Assembly: GCF_024713975.1 (NCBI RefSeq)
Contig: NC_091094.1
Span: 11,641,001 to 11,705,000 of the forward strand
DNA from: Paralichthys olivaceus
Lineage: Eukaryota > Chordata > Actinopteri > Pleuronectiformes > Paralichthyidae
Length of the DNA stretch: 64,000 bases
Direction of reading: 5' to 3'
This document shows positions 31,261 to 41,818 of the stretch, in pieces; position 1 is the stretch's first letter; each line of letters opens with the position of its first letter. The position numbers and the translations under genes are program-made. Below the pieces are notes generated by a model. That model did not search any database, had not been told where the DNA came from, and worked only from the letters and a program-made list of their open reading frames with translations.

Positions 31261-33780
31261 ATTTAAATGTGGTTTCATAAAGAGACTTTGGGGCTACTGC
31301 AGAGTTAGGCTGTTTTGAAATACAACTTATTTTTACTTTTAAAAAAACCTCACACATAAGGTATTTAACCTCTGGAGGGCAGCAGAAACCCATACCTGTA
31401 CTAACTTTAATAATTTGAGTGATTTTGTGAGGTGATTATGGTGTGTAACATCTTTCTGATTTACCCTTAATGATAATCCTGAACAATTACTTTACAAAAG
31501 ATATAAGACACAATAAAACATGATGTTTGATGTGAAAACTCAAAAGATTCAATGGTAACCAGTGTTTCCAGCTGGCACAGTATCAAACTTTAATGACAGC
31601 GTAAACATATTTCAGTGTGTACAGATCTGCACAATAAATGGGTAGGGCTTCCTCTGCAGGCATTCTCTGGTGTCTCTAATTGTGTGGAATGCGGCTGGGT
31701 GTGTTTTGGGCCAGAGGTCAGTCACTTTGATGTATTTCCTCCCCACTGCTCTCTGATGTTCCGCTGCTGAGTCCAGCCTGCATTAAAAGGATCTTCTCTT
31801 TCTTGCACAAACGTGTATGAACTTCATGAATATGCCACTGCTTAACTGTTTTCATCTCTAATCTGTACTGTGTGTATACATAGTTGAGCTGTCCATGTGG
31901 CTGTGGTCAGGAGAGATAGTCATTATAAATGATCAGCAGCCTCGAAAAAGAACTAAAACATGCTTTGAATTATAAACAGTCAAAGGGTCATTTAACGAAC
32001 TGTAGCGGTTTTAGAGTAAGTGCTCATTTTAGCCCATTCACACTGAGTTTAGTCGAATTCTGTCACTTTTGACTGTTTGCTCACATGTACCCCACAGAGA
32101 ACTGAATGAAAAAATGTGTTTTCTAGGATATTTGATGGTGATGTCCGGTGTTAATCAATACATAAATGCACATGAATGTCTGATTAGCTTAAATAAGAAG
32201 TAGTAAAATGTATAAACCAGTCACTTGAGGGGCCTCAAGTAGCATTTAAACCCTTCTCACATTTCAATCATTAACTTTAAACGTTATCATTTCAATGAAA
32301 TCCTCTTCATCACTGTTTTCCAGTTTACACAATAACATATGTGTTGCAATCCTCTTAAGTTTTTGCTGGGCACATTCAAAGTGGAAGGCTGTGATTGCAG
32401 TTTCCCTGCCATTGTTTTTGCTTCCTGACAGTCCCTGACTCGTGCTGATGTAATGCTCAGGAGCCAGAGGTTAGAGGAAAGCCAAGAGCAGGCTTCATTC
32501 ACATGGGTCGTTTCACGCTCCACACTCTCCTCAAACAAACAGCCCAGACCTTACGAGGGGACAGAAAGAGAAAGAGACTGATGTGAGTCAGCAAAAGCTC
32601 CGAGAACAAATGGCGGAATGGACTTTGACACAGGAAGTCATCTCACTTCCACCTCATCACGATAACGATCATGTGCTCGGACATCCCCCAGCTCACCAGT
32701 ATCTACAAAACGAAAGTCTAATTTTCAGAGAAAGGCCGTTCTTGAAAAACCAAACCAAGGACTGAAGGTTAAACAACTGTTCACAATTGGATTCCCCTCC
32801 TCTTCCAAACTGCTCAGTCTGATCACAGGTTTTTTAGATTGGTTAATGATGTGTGAGTGTGTGTGTGGCCTCGACCCTCCCCTCTCATCACTGATGTTCC
32901 TCATGCCTCACCCTGGCTCAGTCTGCACTGTCCTATTTGCAGTACTTGGATACGTGACAGGATGTGGTACTTAGTTACTTCACCCAGCCATTGCCAGTGG
33001 CTGTCATCACACACCTCAGGCCGCAGTGACATCTGTGTTCCAGATGTCTTGTACCCACCGTCTGAAGTATGCTCAGAGCATTAGTGGAAAAAAACATTAA
33101 AATCACTTACTTAAGTGGCAACAGTACAAGTCATTGAAACTAATAGACCTGCATTCATCTTATGACTTAAATAGAAACAAGGATCAGTAAAATGTACTGG
33201 AAATATAATTTGACGATAGGGCAGATGGAAGATGCTGTAAACACAAGAAGGCAAAAGTTATCCAACAGGGTCCAAGTAAAAGTTCAGGAGAACTTTCCCA
33301 GCTTCTCTTCCCTTAAACTAAACATTGTTTTTGGAATTGAATTGTCCACCAGGAGTTTTTAGCAACAGGCTAAAGTTATTTTTTTAAATATTTTATCATG
33401 TTCCTATTATGGGCAGTGACATCAACACAACATCTGCCAAACTTGAGATGCAGTGTTTGTGGTTTTGACCTCAATCTTCCTGCTACCTTGAAGTAATACA
33501 CTTGAAAGAACCATGTCCTCTGTGTATAATCACTATCTGATTAATATAATTATAATCTGATTATTCTATAACAATCTTTTCATTCATTTCAATTCACCTT
33601 TCAGTGAAATCTGATCTAATGACACCAGAGTCTGTGGTAACTTCTAATATATTTTTTCGTGCAGTGTTTAATATTTTACAAAATCACTTAGCATTTGAAA
33701 CAGGTTTGCAGTTGCTTAAAGGTCCATGATGCATCATTGCATGTGTTCACAGTAAATTAGTCCTCACATGATTTATAGAT
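31261..33780. other. Intergenic sequence between tusc2 and hyal2
   Basis: No gene is supportable; the longest open frames (about 60-85 codons at 32287-33084) are unrelated to known families. 31370-31390 (CCTCTGGAGGGCAGCAG) is a two-mismatch relative of the CTCF core. Nothing else stands out. Confidence 0.4.
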
Positions 33781-33784
33781 ATCA

Positions 33785-34040
33785 TGTTATCTTTAACCTA
33801 ACATCTGATTAAAATGTAGAAAGGTCACTGGAACTAAAGTGACCTCCACTGAATGCATCAATACTACTGATGTAATATCCAACCAATATTTTGATGCTAT
33901 AGTATTTGTACACATGCAAAGTTTGATAGCAGGACTCCTATTTTTAATAGGGTACTTCAATCCTGTGGTATTGTTACTTTTACTCAAGTGGATGATTCTT
34001 CCCCAACAGCTGAAAAATACAAGTTTATATACTTAATCTA
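33785..34040. repeat. TACTTTTACT-type dispersed repeat
   Basis: Contains TAATAGGGTACTTCAATCCT and TTGTTACTTTTACTCAAGTG, typical of an AT-rich repeat seen many times in fish genomes. A second, longer piece is at 35990-36440. Confidence 0.4.
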
Positions 34041-34049
34041 ATATCTAAT

Positions 34050-34290
34050 CCAGATTCAAGATTCAATACTTTATTGCCACAACTCTTTGTTTGAAATTCA
34101 CCTCAGTGTCCCCACAAGACAAGACAACAATCACAGCATATCACACAACAAGAAAAGAAACAAAACACACACAACCCCTCTCCATAAAAGCATAACATAC
34201 ATCTGTAGATGTAAAAAACAGAATAAAGAATTGAAAAATTGGAATACATTAGAAAAACAGACAAAATAACTACATTCCAATGTCCTCTGT
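34050..34290. repeat. LINE 3'-end-like fragment
   Basis: AGATTCAAGATTCAATACTT and TATTGCCACAACTC followed by A-rich sequence resemble the 3' tails of teleost L2/Rex-type LINEs. No coding part remains. Confidence 0.35.
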
Positions 34291-34869
34291 GAATTTTAGA
34301 GAAATCTGAAGACTTAGTATTAGATTTAAAACAAATGAAATCAACCAGAAGTTTATTATCATTATTGGCTCTGTGCGACCCAACAGACTATGATAAGAGT
34401 TTTTTCCCCCTTTCAGTTCTCAAAACTCAAACAAAACTATACTTAACAGTGGGATTTCCCATTGAAATGCATGAATAAGACATGCAAATGGCCCAGCAGC
34501 ACAATAAAGGAGCTGTGCATGGGGGAACATGAAGTAAGAGGTAAAAATATGAATCAAAATAGATATTGTACATCCAATAGAACTAATACTATGTTGTTTT
34601 CAAAATGTGTAATTGATATACAATGTGGTGATGGTCTGTATGCTGCTGTATGTGCAGCAGTTCTTTGTTGCAGTGTATATTTGATGATGTGTAAATAGTT
34701 ATTTATAAGCTAACATCTGATTGTAATGTAGAAGGCTGATCATTAGTGGTATGGTGTTATTCTGGAGCCATGTGGCTGCTGTGACCTCTCATGAATCCTG
34801 ACTCTGCTCTGGACACTGGATGCCTCTGACTTCTCGGACTCGTCCAGTCCCCGGCTGTAACCGGGAGCA

Positions 34870-35321
34870 GGGGGGGGGGGCATCTTTTTAATTTCCCCAC
34901 ATAGAATGGAGCCAAGTGATTCCTGGAGTCACGCGAAGGTCGGAGGTGAAGCAGCACTTCGCTGCAGGACACCACACACTCTGACCGGGGTGTTGGTATG
35001 TCCGCTCCGGTTCGCCGCTCCCCCCCTGATCCCCCCGCGAGAATGGAACATCCTGAAAGTGGTTTGGCTCCGGCTCTGACAACATCGCAGGGGGTAAGTT
35101 CACTTTCCTCTCTGGCAGCAGGACGGAGCGGGGACCAGCAGACACGGAGTTACCACACATGTCTTTGTGAAATCCTCCTCGTTGTTTCCGTCTTCCTCCA
35201 CAAATTATGCTCACATTGATTTTCTCCTACTTGTTGTGAGGCAGCTCAGAGAACGCGTCTGGGAGAAGCAGGCTCCTGTGTGTGTTTTCTCTGGGAATGG
35301 TTCCTCAGTCTGGAAGTGAAG
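34870..35321 (+). other. hyal2: Candidate hyal2 leader exons
   Basis: A GC-rich block ends at a strong donor (GGG|GTAAGT, 35093/35094). A second short candidate exon, 35245-35321, has an acceptor (TTGTGAGGCAG) and a GTAAGA donor, and could join the hyal2 coding exon at its acceptor at 36784. An ATG at 34998 would give a proline-rich frame (MSAPVRRSPPDPPARMEHPE) that stops before reaching the hyal2 start, so it would be an upstream ORF. A poly-G run is at 34870-34880. Assignment to hyal2 rests only on position and splice signals. Confidence 0.35.
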
Positions 35322-35824
35322 GTAAGAGGGAGGCTGCTGTCACTCTACTGCTCTCTACTTTGACTTCACTCGACTTTACTCGTCTTTTTACTCATCCATT
35401 GCTTTCAAAGACAGTTTCTCTACAACTATAAGAGTTTCTCTGCAGCTGGAACAGAAAATGTCACGCGTTGAAGTTTGGCAAAGAGCACGAGAGGTCTGCA
35501 CTAAATATAGGAGAACCTTTTGAGTATGTAAATAAAGAGTCAGATTTGTTTTTGTCATTATTTATCCAGGACGTGTTTGTAGCATTGATTAGATTGTACA
35601 GCAAATATTTGAAGGTAATTTCTACCTTTCTTTATTGGTTAGAAAATACCTGAAGTATATCTACTCAAGTACATGTACCTCCAAATTGTACTTGAGTACA
35701 AGTGCAACTCCCTGTGGAAATGTGAATGTAGTTATTCAGTTTACTTTTCTAATAAGTGACAGCATATTAGTTCTTATTTTTTAGAAGTGGTGGAAGATTT
35801 GCCTACATAAGAGTAAAAGTTACG

Positions 35825-35960
35825 AGAAGATAAGACAAGACGCTTCCTTGTAAGTTCCAAAATAGGGAAGTGTGTTGCAATTTAAACCTGCAATACCAAC
35901 AAGGAATTATAAAAAGTATAAATAGAGTAGAATTAATATATAAAGTGTAAACAGGATGTA
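35825..35960. repeat. AAGAT-type dispersed repeat, decayed copy
   Basis: GAGAAGATAAGACAAGACGC followed by CCAAAATAGGGAAGTGTGTT and AT-rich tail resembles the family seen at 60-125. Confidence 0.4.
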
Positions 35961-35989
35961 TACAGTGATACAGTGACAACATGATTGCA

Positions 35990-36440
35990 CCTTAGCCTTT
36001 AAATTACACGGTTTGGATTAGGTATTTGAACATTTAAAGGATGCTGAGTAGAAATACTTTATTTTCAATTAAAAGTACTGCATTCAAAACTTTTAGCACA
36101 AATATAACAACATTAAAATGATCACATTGATTAAATACACTGCGACAAATATGACTTAGGTTTCAAATGGAATACTGCACTTTCATTGCACTACATTTAT
36201 TCAGGTAATTAAGGCAAAATATAATCAACTTGTTAATGATGATGTATTTTTATTATAGATTAAGTTTCCCATCAGTGACCAACTCTAATACGAAACTGAT
36301 CTACACTGAATGTAATAAATATCTCCCCAATAATCTGATACAAATATTTTTGTACTTAAGTTTTGAATGAAGGATTTTTATTCGTAATAGAGTATTTCTA
36401 CTTTGTGGTAATGTTATTTTACTTAGGAAGTCTTCAACCA
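35990..36440. repeat. TACTTTTACT-type dispersed repeat
   Basis: Contains AAATACTTTATTTTCAATTA, AAAAGTACTGCATTC and ATAGAGTATTTCTACTTTGT. It is the same loosely defined family as 33785-34040 and lies between the candidate leader exons and the hyal2 coding exon. Confidence 0.4.
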
Positions 36441-36827
36441 CTGCTGAATGTATATACTGTCACTTATTATAAAGACAAAAAAAAACAACTTATATTTGAG
36501 GGTCCTCTGAATTGTCAATTCAAATATTAAGACCTATATTATACATTCATAAATAGAAAGATGCTTTCAGTAAATTAGATGGAAGCTAATTTAAATTTGT
36601 TATAATTACATACTTGATCTGTCATACAGGCTGTTGATTGGAGGGTTTTTTCATTTAGTGCACAAAACTAAACTGTACACAAAAGTTGAAATGCTGACTT
36701 TATGAATGAATGTGCTGGGGGAGGCCACTTGTGATAACAATAAACTAAAAGTTCCAACATTTCACTCTCCTGTGTGACTTATAGAGCAGAGAGTGACGGT
36801 CCTTTCTGTCGATCCACATCTGAAGAC

Positions 36828-39554
36828 ATGTTGTACTGGACTTTGTGTGACTGGAAAATACGGCTGCTTATTGTTCTGCTGTGGGACTGCCTCTGTGCTC
36901 TGGAACTGAAACCCACGCAATGGCCACTGTATTCCAAAAAGCCTTTGCTCCTCGCCTGGAATGCCCCGACTGAGGACTGTGCCCCACGGCATGGCATTCG
37001 TTTCCAGTTGGACCAGTTCCAGATCGTGGCGTCACCCAATGAGGCTTTTGTCAGACAGAACCTCACCATCTTCTATAAGAACCGCTTGGGCTTGTTCCCC
37101 TACTTCAAGCCAGATGAAACGGCGGTGAACGGGGGGCTGCCACAGGCTGCCAGTCTCACGCAACACCTGCTGAAGATGCCAGATAGTGTGGATAAGTATA
37201 TACGTGAGACAGGGGCCAAAGGTCTGGCCGTTATTGACTGGGAGGAGTGGCGCCCACTCTGGATACGGAACTGGGAAACCAAAGACGTTTACCGCAGGCA
37301 TTCTCGTGAGATGGTGCGCCAGAAGAACCCAACATGGCCTCCGGAGCAGGTGACAAAAGTAGCCCAGCAGGAGTTTGAAATGTCTGCCAGGAAGTTCATG
37401 CTGGAGACGCTGAAAGAAGCTAAGAACCTGAGGCCCAACCAGCTGTGGGGGTTCTACCTGTTCCCCGACTGCTACAACCACGACTACAGACGCACTCTGG
37501 AGAACTACACAGGCCGCTGCCCTGATGTGGAGGTGGCCCGCAACGAGCAGCTGAAATGGCTGTGGACCGAGAGCACTGCCCTCTTCCCATCCATCTACAT
37601 GGGCACTGTGCTGCGCTCGTCTTCCTCCGGACGCCAGTTCGTCAGGAACAGAGTGAGGGAGGGGATGCGTTTGGCATCATCAGGCGATGGGTTGGCGCGT
37701 CCTGTCTTTGTGTACACGCGCCCCACCTACGCCAACTCTCTGGAGCAGCTGACAGAGGTGACGCTCTAACTTTAGAATTTCTACCAGTCCTAAATTTGTT
37801 TTTTTCTTCCTTATCAGCTGTTCTTTCTTTCCTTCCCAGCATTCTCTTGAACTTTTAAATGAGTAATGTGATGGTCACGTATGATACTAAACATTTCTGA
37901 TATGAACTTGTATTGTTTCAAGGATAACTCTCAATCACAGTGTGGCTCTAACCTTCAACACCCTGGCTCACCCCCCCTCTCTGATCAGTGCATATTGCAT
38001 GGAGCTATAGCTCAGCTCTTCCTTATCGACAGCCACAGCCCTTTCCTGTCCCGGGAGCAGAGAGACACCCCAGCACCTCTCGTTTGTTTGCAGTGGGCAG
38101 GATGGGTGTTGGTCAAGTTGAAAATCTTGCTAAAACCCTATGCACTGTTAACCTATGAGTCAAAGAACATGTTGCACTTTACACAGTAGCAAATGACTCA
38201 CTAACATTCTGACCCTTTTGCGGTGATACTCATTTATCTGTGTTTGACCTGTGCCTTTAGAAATGTAAAAGGGTTAAAATGCCGTGTCATCCTTCACAGA
38301 CTGATCTCGTCTCCACCATCGGGGAGAGCGTGGCTCTGGGAGTGGCTGGAATCATCCTGTGGGGAGATGCAGGTTATACAAGCAGCAAGGTAAGCACCAC
38401 CACACCAGTCATGAAACAAACTGAACACAAACGTCATCATCTGGAAAGTTCTTGCCCGATGCTCTTGTTCGTCATGTGTGCAGTCATTTGATAACTAAGT
38501 CACTCCTCAGGGCTCAGCTTCAAAGAAACTGCAATAGTCACATGAATGTCACATTTGAGCTGATTGTAATTTAACATCTTCAAATCAGCCTGTTTTTGTT
38601 GTGAAGGACCAAATTTATTTTACAGTGTTTTAAATTTACATCTTGAATTTGTGTCTCTTCTTTAGTCTTTATATTTCTGGGCCATTGTATGAAGATATGC
38701 AATATTTTAAACATAAGTAAATAAGAATAAAATTTTAATGTTTTATTGAACAGAAATGCACAAGATGGACAAACATTCATCAGAGATAAAAGTGTCATTT
38801 CAAACTAGTTTTATACTGATATGTTCTTTTAATCTTTTATTTTAATGTTAATGCACCAATTTCACAATACAACAATACAGGCTTTCTACTCTGTTCTACT
38901 CTAGAATGAAATCTTTGAATGTATTTTAGCCTCTATTTTTTTCCTGCTGTTCGAATCAACAGGTTTGTGGCTCATGTTGCATGTGTGACTCCATTAGTGA
39001 TGTTAAGGATGAATGGAAAAAGTCAAACTTAGAGTTGAAGTTAATCATCATCACATTCTGTGCTTTCTTTAAACTTCCTGAACTTTATGCCTTTGAAAGA
39101 GGGTAACTGTGAATCTTGACCTAGCTGAGTGACGGAGTGATTTCTTCTTTTTCCTCTCCAGACCAGCTGTTCAGACCTTGAGGCATATCTCCGAGGCCCG
39201 CTAAGTCAATACCTCGTCAACGTCTCCACAGCAGCAGAGCTATGCAGCCAGACCTTGTGTGGTTCACACGGCCGCTGTCTGCGCAAAAACCCAGACAGTG
39301 ATGTTTACTTGCACCTGAACCCCCTCACCCACAGCATCATCAGGCAGAACGGCAAACCGACAGTGACGGGTGAGCTTGGCGAAGCGGAGGTGACGAAGTT
39401 CCAAACTGAGTTTCGGTGCCAGTGCTTCAGCGGCTACCTGGGAGAGGGCTGCGATCAGACGGACCCTCTGCACCAGAGAGGAGGGGCGGCTCCAACCATG
39501 GCATCAGCACTGCAATGTGTGATCTTACTGATTATTTCTCTGCTCCTCTGTTAA
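36828..39554 (+). CDS. hyal2: Hyaluronidase-2 (GPI-anchored)
   Basis: HYAL2 is a glycosyl hydrolase family 56 enzyme that cuts high-molecular-weight hyaluronan at the cell surface. Coding exons: 36828-37757, 38300-38389, 39162-39554; 470 residues (human 473). An acceptor at 36784 precedes the start. Residues 1-25 form a signal peptide (RLLIVLLWDCLCAL). The catalytic pair lies in VIDWEEW (D137, E139). Other family blocks are LLAWNAPTEDC, QNLTIFYKNRLGLFP, NGGLPQ, LWGFYLFPDCYNHDY and TIGESVALGVAGIILWGDAG. Exon 3 encodes the cysteine-rich EGF-like tail (CSQTLCGSHGRC, FRCQCFSGYLGEGC) and ends in a hydrophobic segment (ALQCVILLIISLLLC) directly before the stop, the expected GPI-attachment signal. 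That tail separates it from HYAL1/3. The middle 90-bp exon has the same phase and length as in the neighbouring hyal1-like gene, showing tandem duplication. Confidence 0.96.
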
Positions 39555-40292
39555 TGCACCGTAAACACAGTAGACGGCTGCATCGTGTGTGTTCAAATAT
39601 CAGAGCATACACGATGACAGGTTTCTGAGAGGGAGGGGTGTCATTTTCTTTTCTTGAATTGCTGTAAAAAATAAGGATGACACAAAGTGAAACTTTTTAT
39701 GAAACACTGTGGAAATTGCAAAAAGTTATATTTGTTTATAACTTGTAATCTTTTTTTAAACAATAGAGGGCTCGCTGGAAATGACCTTGTTTACATTTTG
39801 CTCTCGGTTTCCTCTTGGTCACTGTTTCCCAAAGTGTCAAATTCCATGTTTCTCATAGGGAGCACGTCTTCGGAGGAAATGTGGTGAATGAGTCGGCGTA
39901 TGTCGGCCGCTGTGTGGTGAAAGTGGAATTGATGCACTTGAATCTGGTGATAGCACAATATGATTTGAAGTGCCTGATCTTTTTCAACATGACCTCTCTC
40001 ATGACCTTTTCTAATGGAAGCAATTCAAGTGTTACTATTTATTTGAATGTATTTTTTAGGTGTTTTATATGATATTTTCTGATTCTTATGTCTAAAACAT
40101 GACTACTAGTAGTTTTCTATTAAAACACTTCATGACTCCATTGATGCTAAAAAGCAGCTATTTGACTTCAGAAGCACAAACATTGTACAAACATTTAGAG
40201 ACATTTTTCCGACGCTTTGTTATGTTCCACAGGTTTAATGACATTATCACCTCTGTCTTCATGCTGTTTTCTCAAATTTCAAATTCAATAAA
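39555..40292 (+). other. hyal2: hyal2 3' UTR with poly(A) signal
   Basis: Non-coding sequence follows the hyal2 stop. AATAAA at 40287-40292 is the first good poly(A) signal and is followed by T/GT-rich sequence. Confidence 0.5.
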
Positions 40293-40624
40293 CTTCTTTG
40301 TTAAACTTATTGGGGAATTTCTCTTGTGAACAATAACCTTTAGGATTGAATTTCAGTATTACAGGTATAAAGTTTAACAGCTGGTTCTCAGATAAGTTTT
40401 ATTGCTTGCAGTATTAACTAGAATGGCTCAACAGTCACCTTTTAATCCTACAAACTAACAGACGAATAAACAAAGACAGGAGGATGAAACCAGAGGAGAT
40501 TGTTGGATCATTTGTGGATCATATTTTCAGGAAACAATAAAGTTTTGCAAGTTGTTTTCAGATGATACAGTTAGGATGTTGTTGCTTGTCACCAAGAACT
40601 GCACTCTGGTCCAACAGTGAAACC

Positions 40625-40905
40625 ACATTTAAATCCACTAGATCAAGATTTTTATTTTTATCCGCACAGAATTGCACACACTCATAAATGTAACTCCCCT
40701 TCATTGATCAAGATTCTTGCAAATATATAAGTCTCAGTGTTAGAAAGAAGTGATAGAAAATGTCCAAGATCTGACTCTTTGTATGGATCCACGCCTAAAA
40801 ATATAATGGCGTCTTTCCTCGCACATGCAACATCCGTCCACTGAGTTTTATGGAAATAGTTTTTTTGCATAATCCTGCTGAAAAACAAACAAACAAAGGG
40901 ACAAA
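40625..40905 (-). repeat. MITE-like repeat, family A (copy 6)
   Basis: Reverse orientation: CACTAGATCAAGATTTTTAT, TGTATGGATCCACGCCTAAA and GAAAAACAAACAAACAAAGG. The terminal CCTTCGCCAAGG parts are lost. Confidence 0.6.
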
Positions 40906-41029
40906 TGTAACTTCCTTCTCGGAGGTTAGAATTAAGCTTGAGGGTGAAAACATGTCACATTTGGTTTCTGAGGGGAGCCAGAGCCCGCTCGTCTTCAGGG
41001 AGGGACACATCTTGTCGGCTGCTGCCTCA

Positions 41030-41056
41030 CCCCCCCCCCCCCCCCCCCCCCCCCCC
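41030..41056. repeat. 27-base poly-C run
   Basis: An uninterrupted C homopolymer from 41030 to 41056, between hyal2 and hyal1. Such runs are error-prone in assemblies, so the exact length is uncertain. Confidence 0.95.
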
Positions 41057-41329
41057 ATGTAATTGTAGGGTGCTGTTAAGCCAAGAGTTATTTTTTACTG
41101 CTTCTAAGAGTTGAGCAGGCTTTCATTTAAATCTGGAGGTGGAAGAGTTCATTATGGCTTTTTTTTTTCTTTCCCTGACAGACATTCAGAGTTAAATCTC
41201 TCCCATGTGATCCTGGTGAACTGTTTATATTCACAGATATTCACATGTTGTATTGAACCCACAGGTTAACTGTGTGAGGGATAATACAGGAGTCATGCTT
41301 TAATGTCCCTGTGGCTTTAAATACAGATG

Positions 41330-41500
41330 CTCCATGGAAATGATTTGCATGTCTCCTCTGATTGGTTGTTGGGGGGAAAAAATCTGTGACAGCTTCTGGT
41401 TTTGTTCCCTTTTCCTGCATGTGATTCTGATCATGTGACTGCTGGTTGAGCACACGCACAGACACACACACACTGAAATCTCTGCTCTGTGTTTGAACAG
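41330..41500 (+). promoter_or_regulatory. hyal1: Candidate promoter and leader exon of the hyal1-like gene
   Basis: An octamer ATTTGCAT (41343-41350) and an inverted CCAAT box (ATTGG, about 41361) precede a probable leader exon that ends GTTTGAACAG at 41500 with a GTAAGT donor. It would join the coding exon at the acceptor CTTGGCAG ending at 41816. Roles are inferred from position. Confidence 0.4.
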
Positions 41501-41818
41501 GTAAGTTAGTGTTTTTTCATTTTGTCTTTAATACATTTAGCATTTATTTCATGACTTTATTCCAACTCTTAACATTTTAGATTTTATGGAACATCATGGA
41601 TCAATAAACAAAGAAAAGACCACCTTAAGTCAGAAGCTGAAATTCTTGGCTCCTTTATGCAGCTTCTGGAAATGGAAAGAACTTTATTTGTTTGGATTTT
41701 GATTCTCGAGACTGAAGTTTCCTCTCAACCTCTCAAAGACAGCATTGTTTAAAGATGGTGTTGCAATAACTGCTCCCTTTTTTGTTTGAGCAGTTCTCTT
41801 CTTCTTTTCTTGGCAGGG

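Noticed and set aside
36774-36827. N-terminal extension of hyal2 (VTYRAESDGPF...)
   Set aside because: It crosses the probable acceptor at 36784 and lacks an ATG; the signal peptide begins at the ATG at 36828.
34998-36830. A fusion of the proline-rich frame at 34998 with hyal2
   Set aside because: With either candidate splice pattern the frame ends in a stop before the hyal2 ATG.
41786-41818. Upstream extension of the hyal1-like protein (starting at a TTG)
   Set aside because: The acceptor TTCTTGGCAG lies inside it, and the ATG at 41819 begins a good signal peptide.
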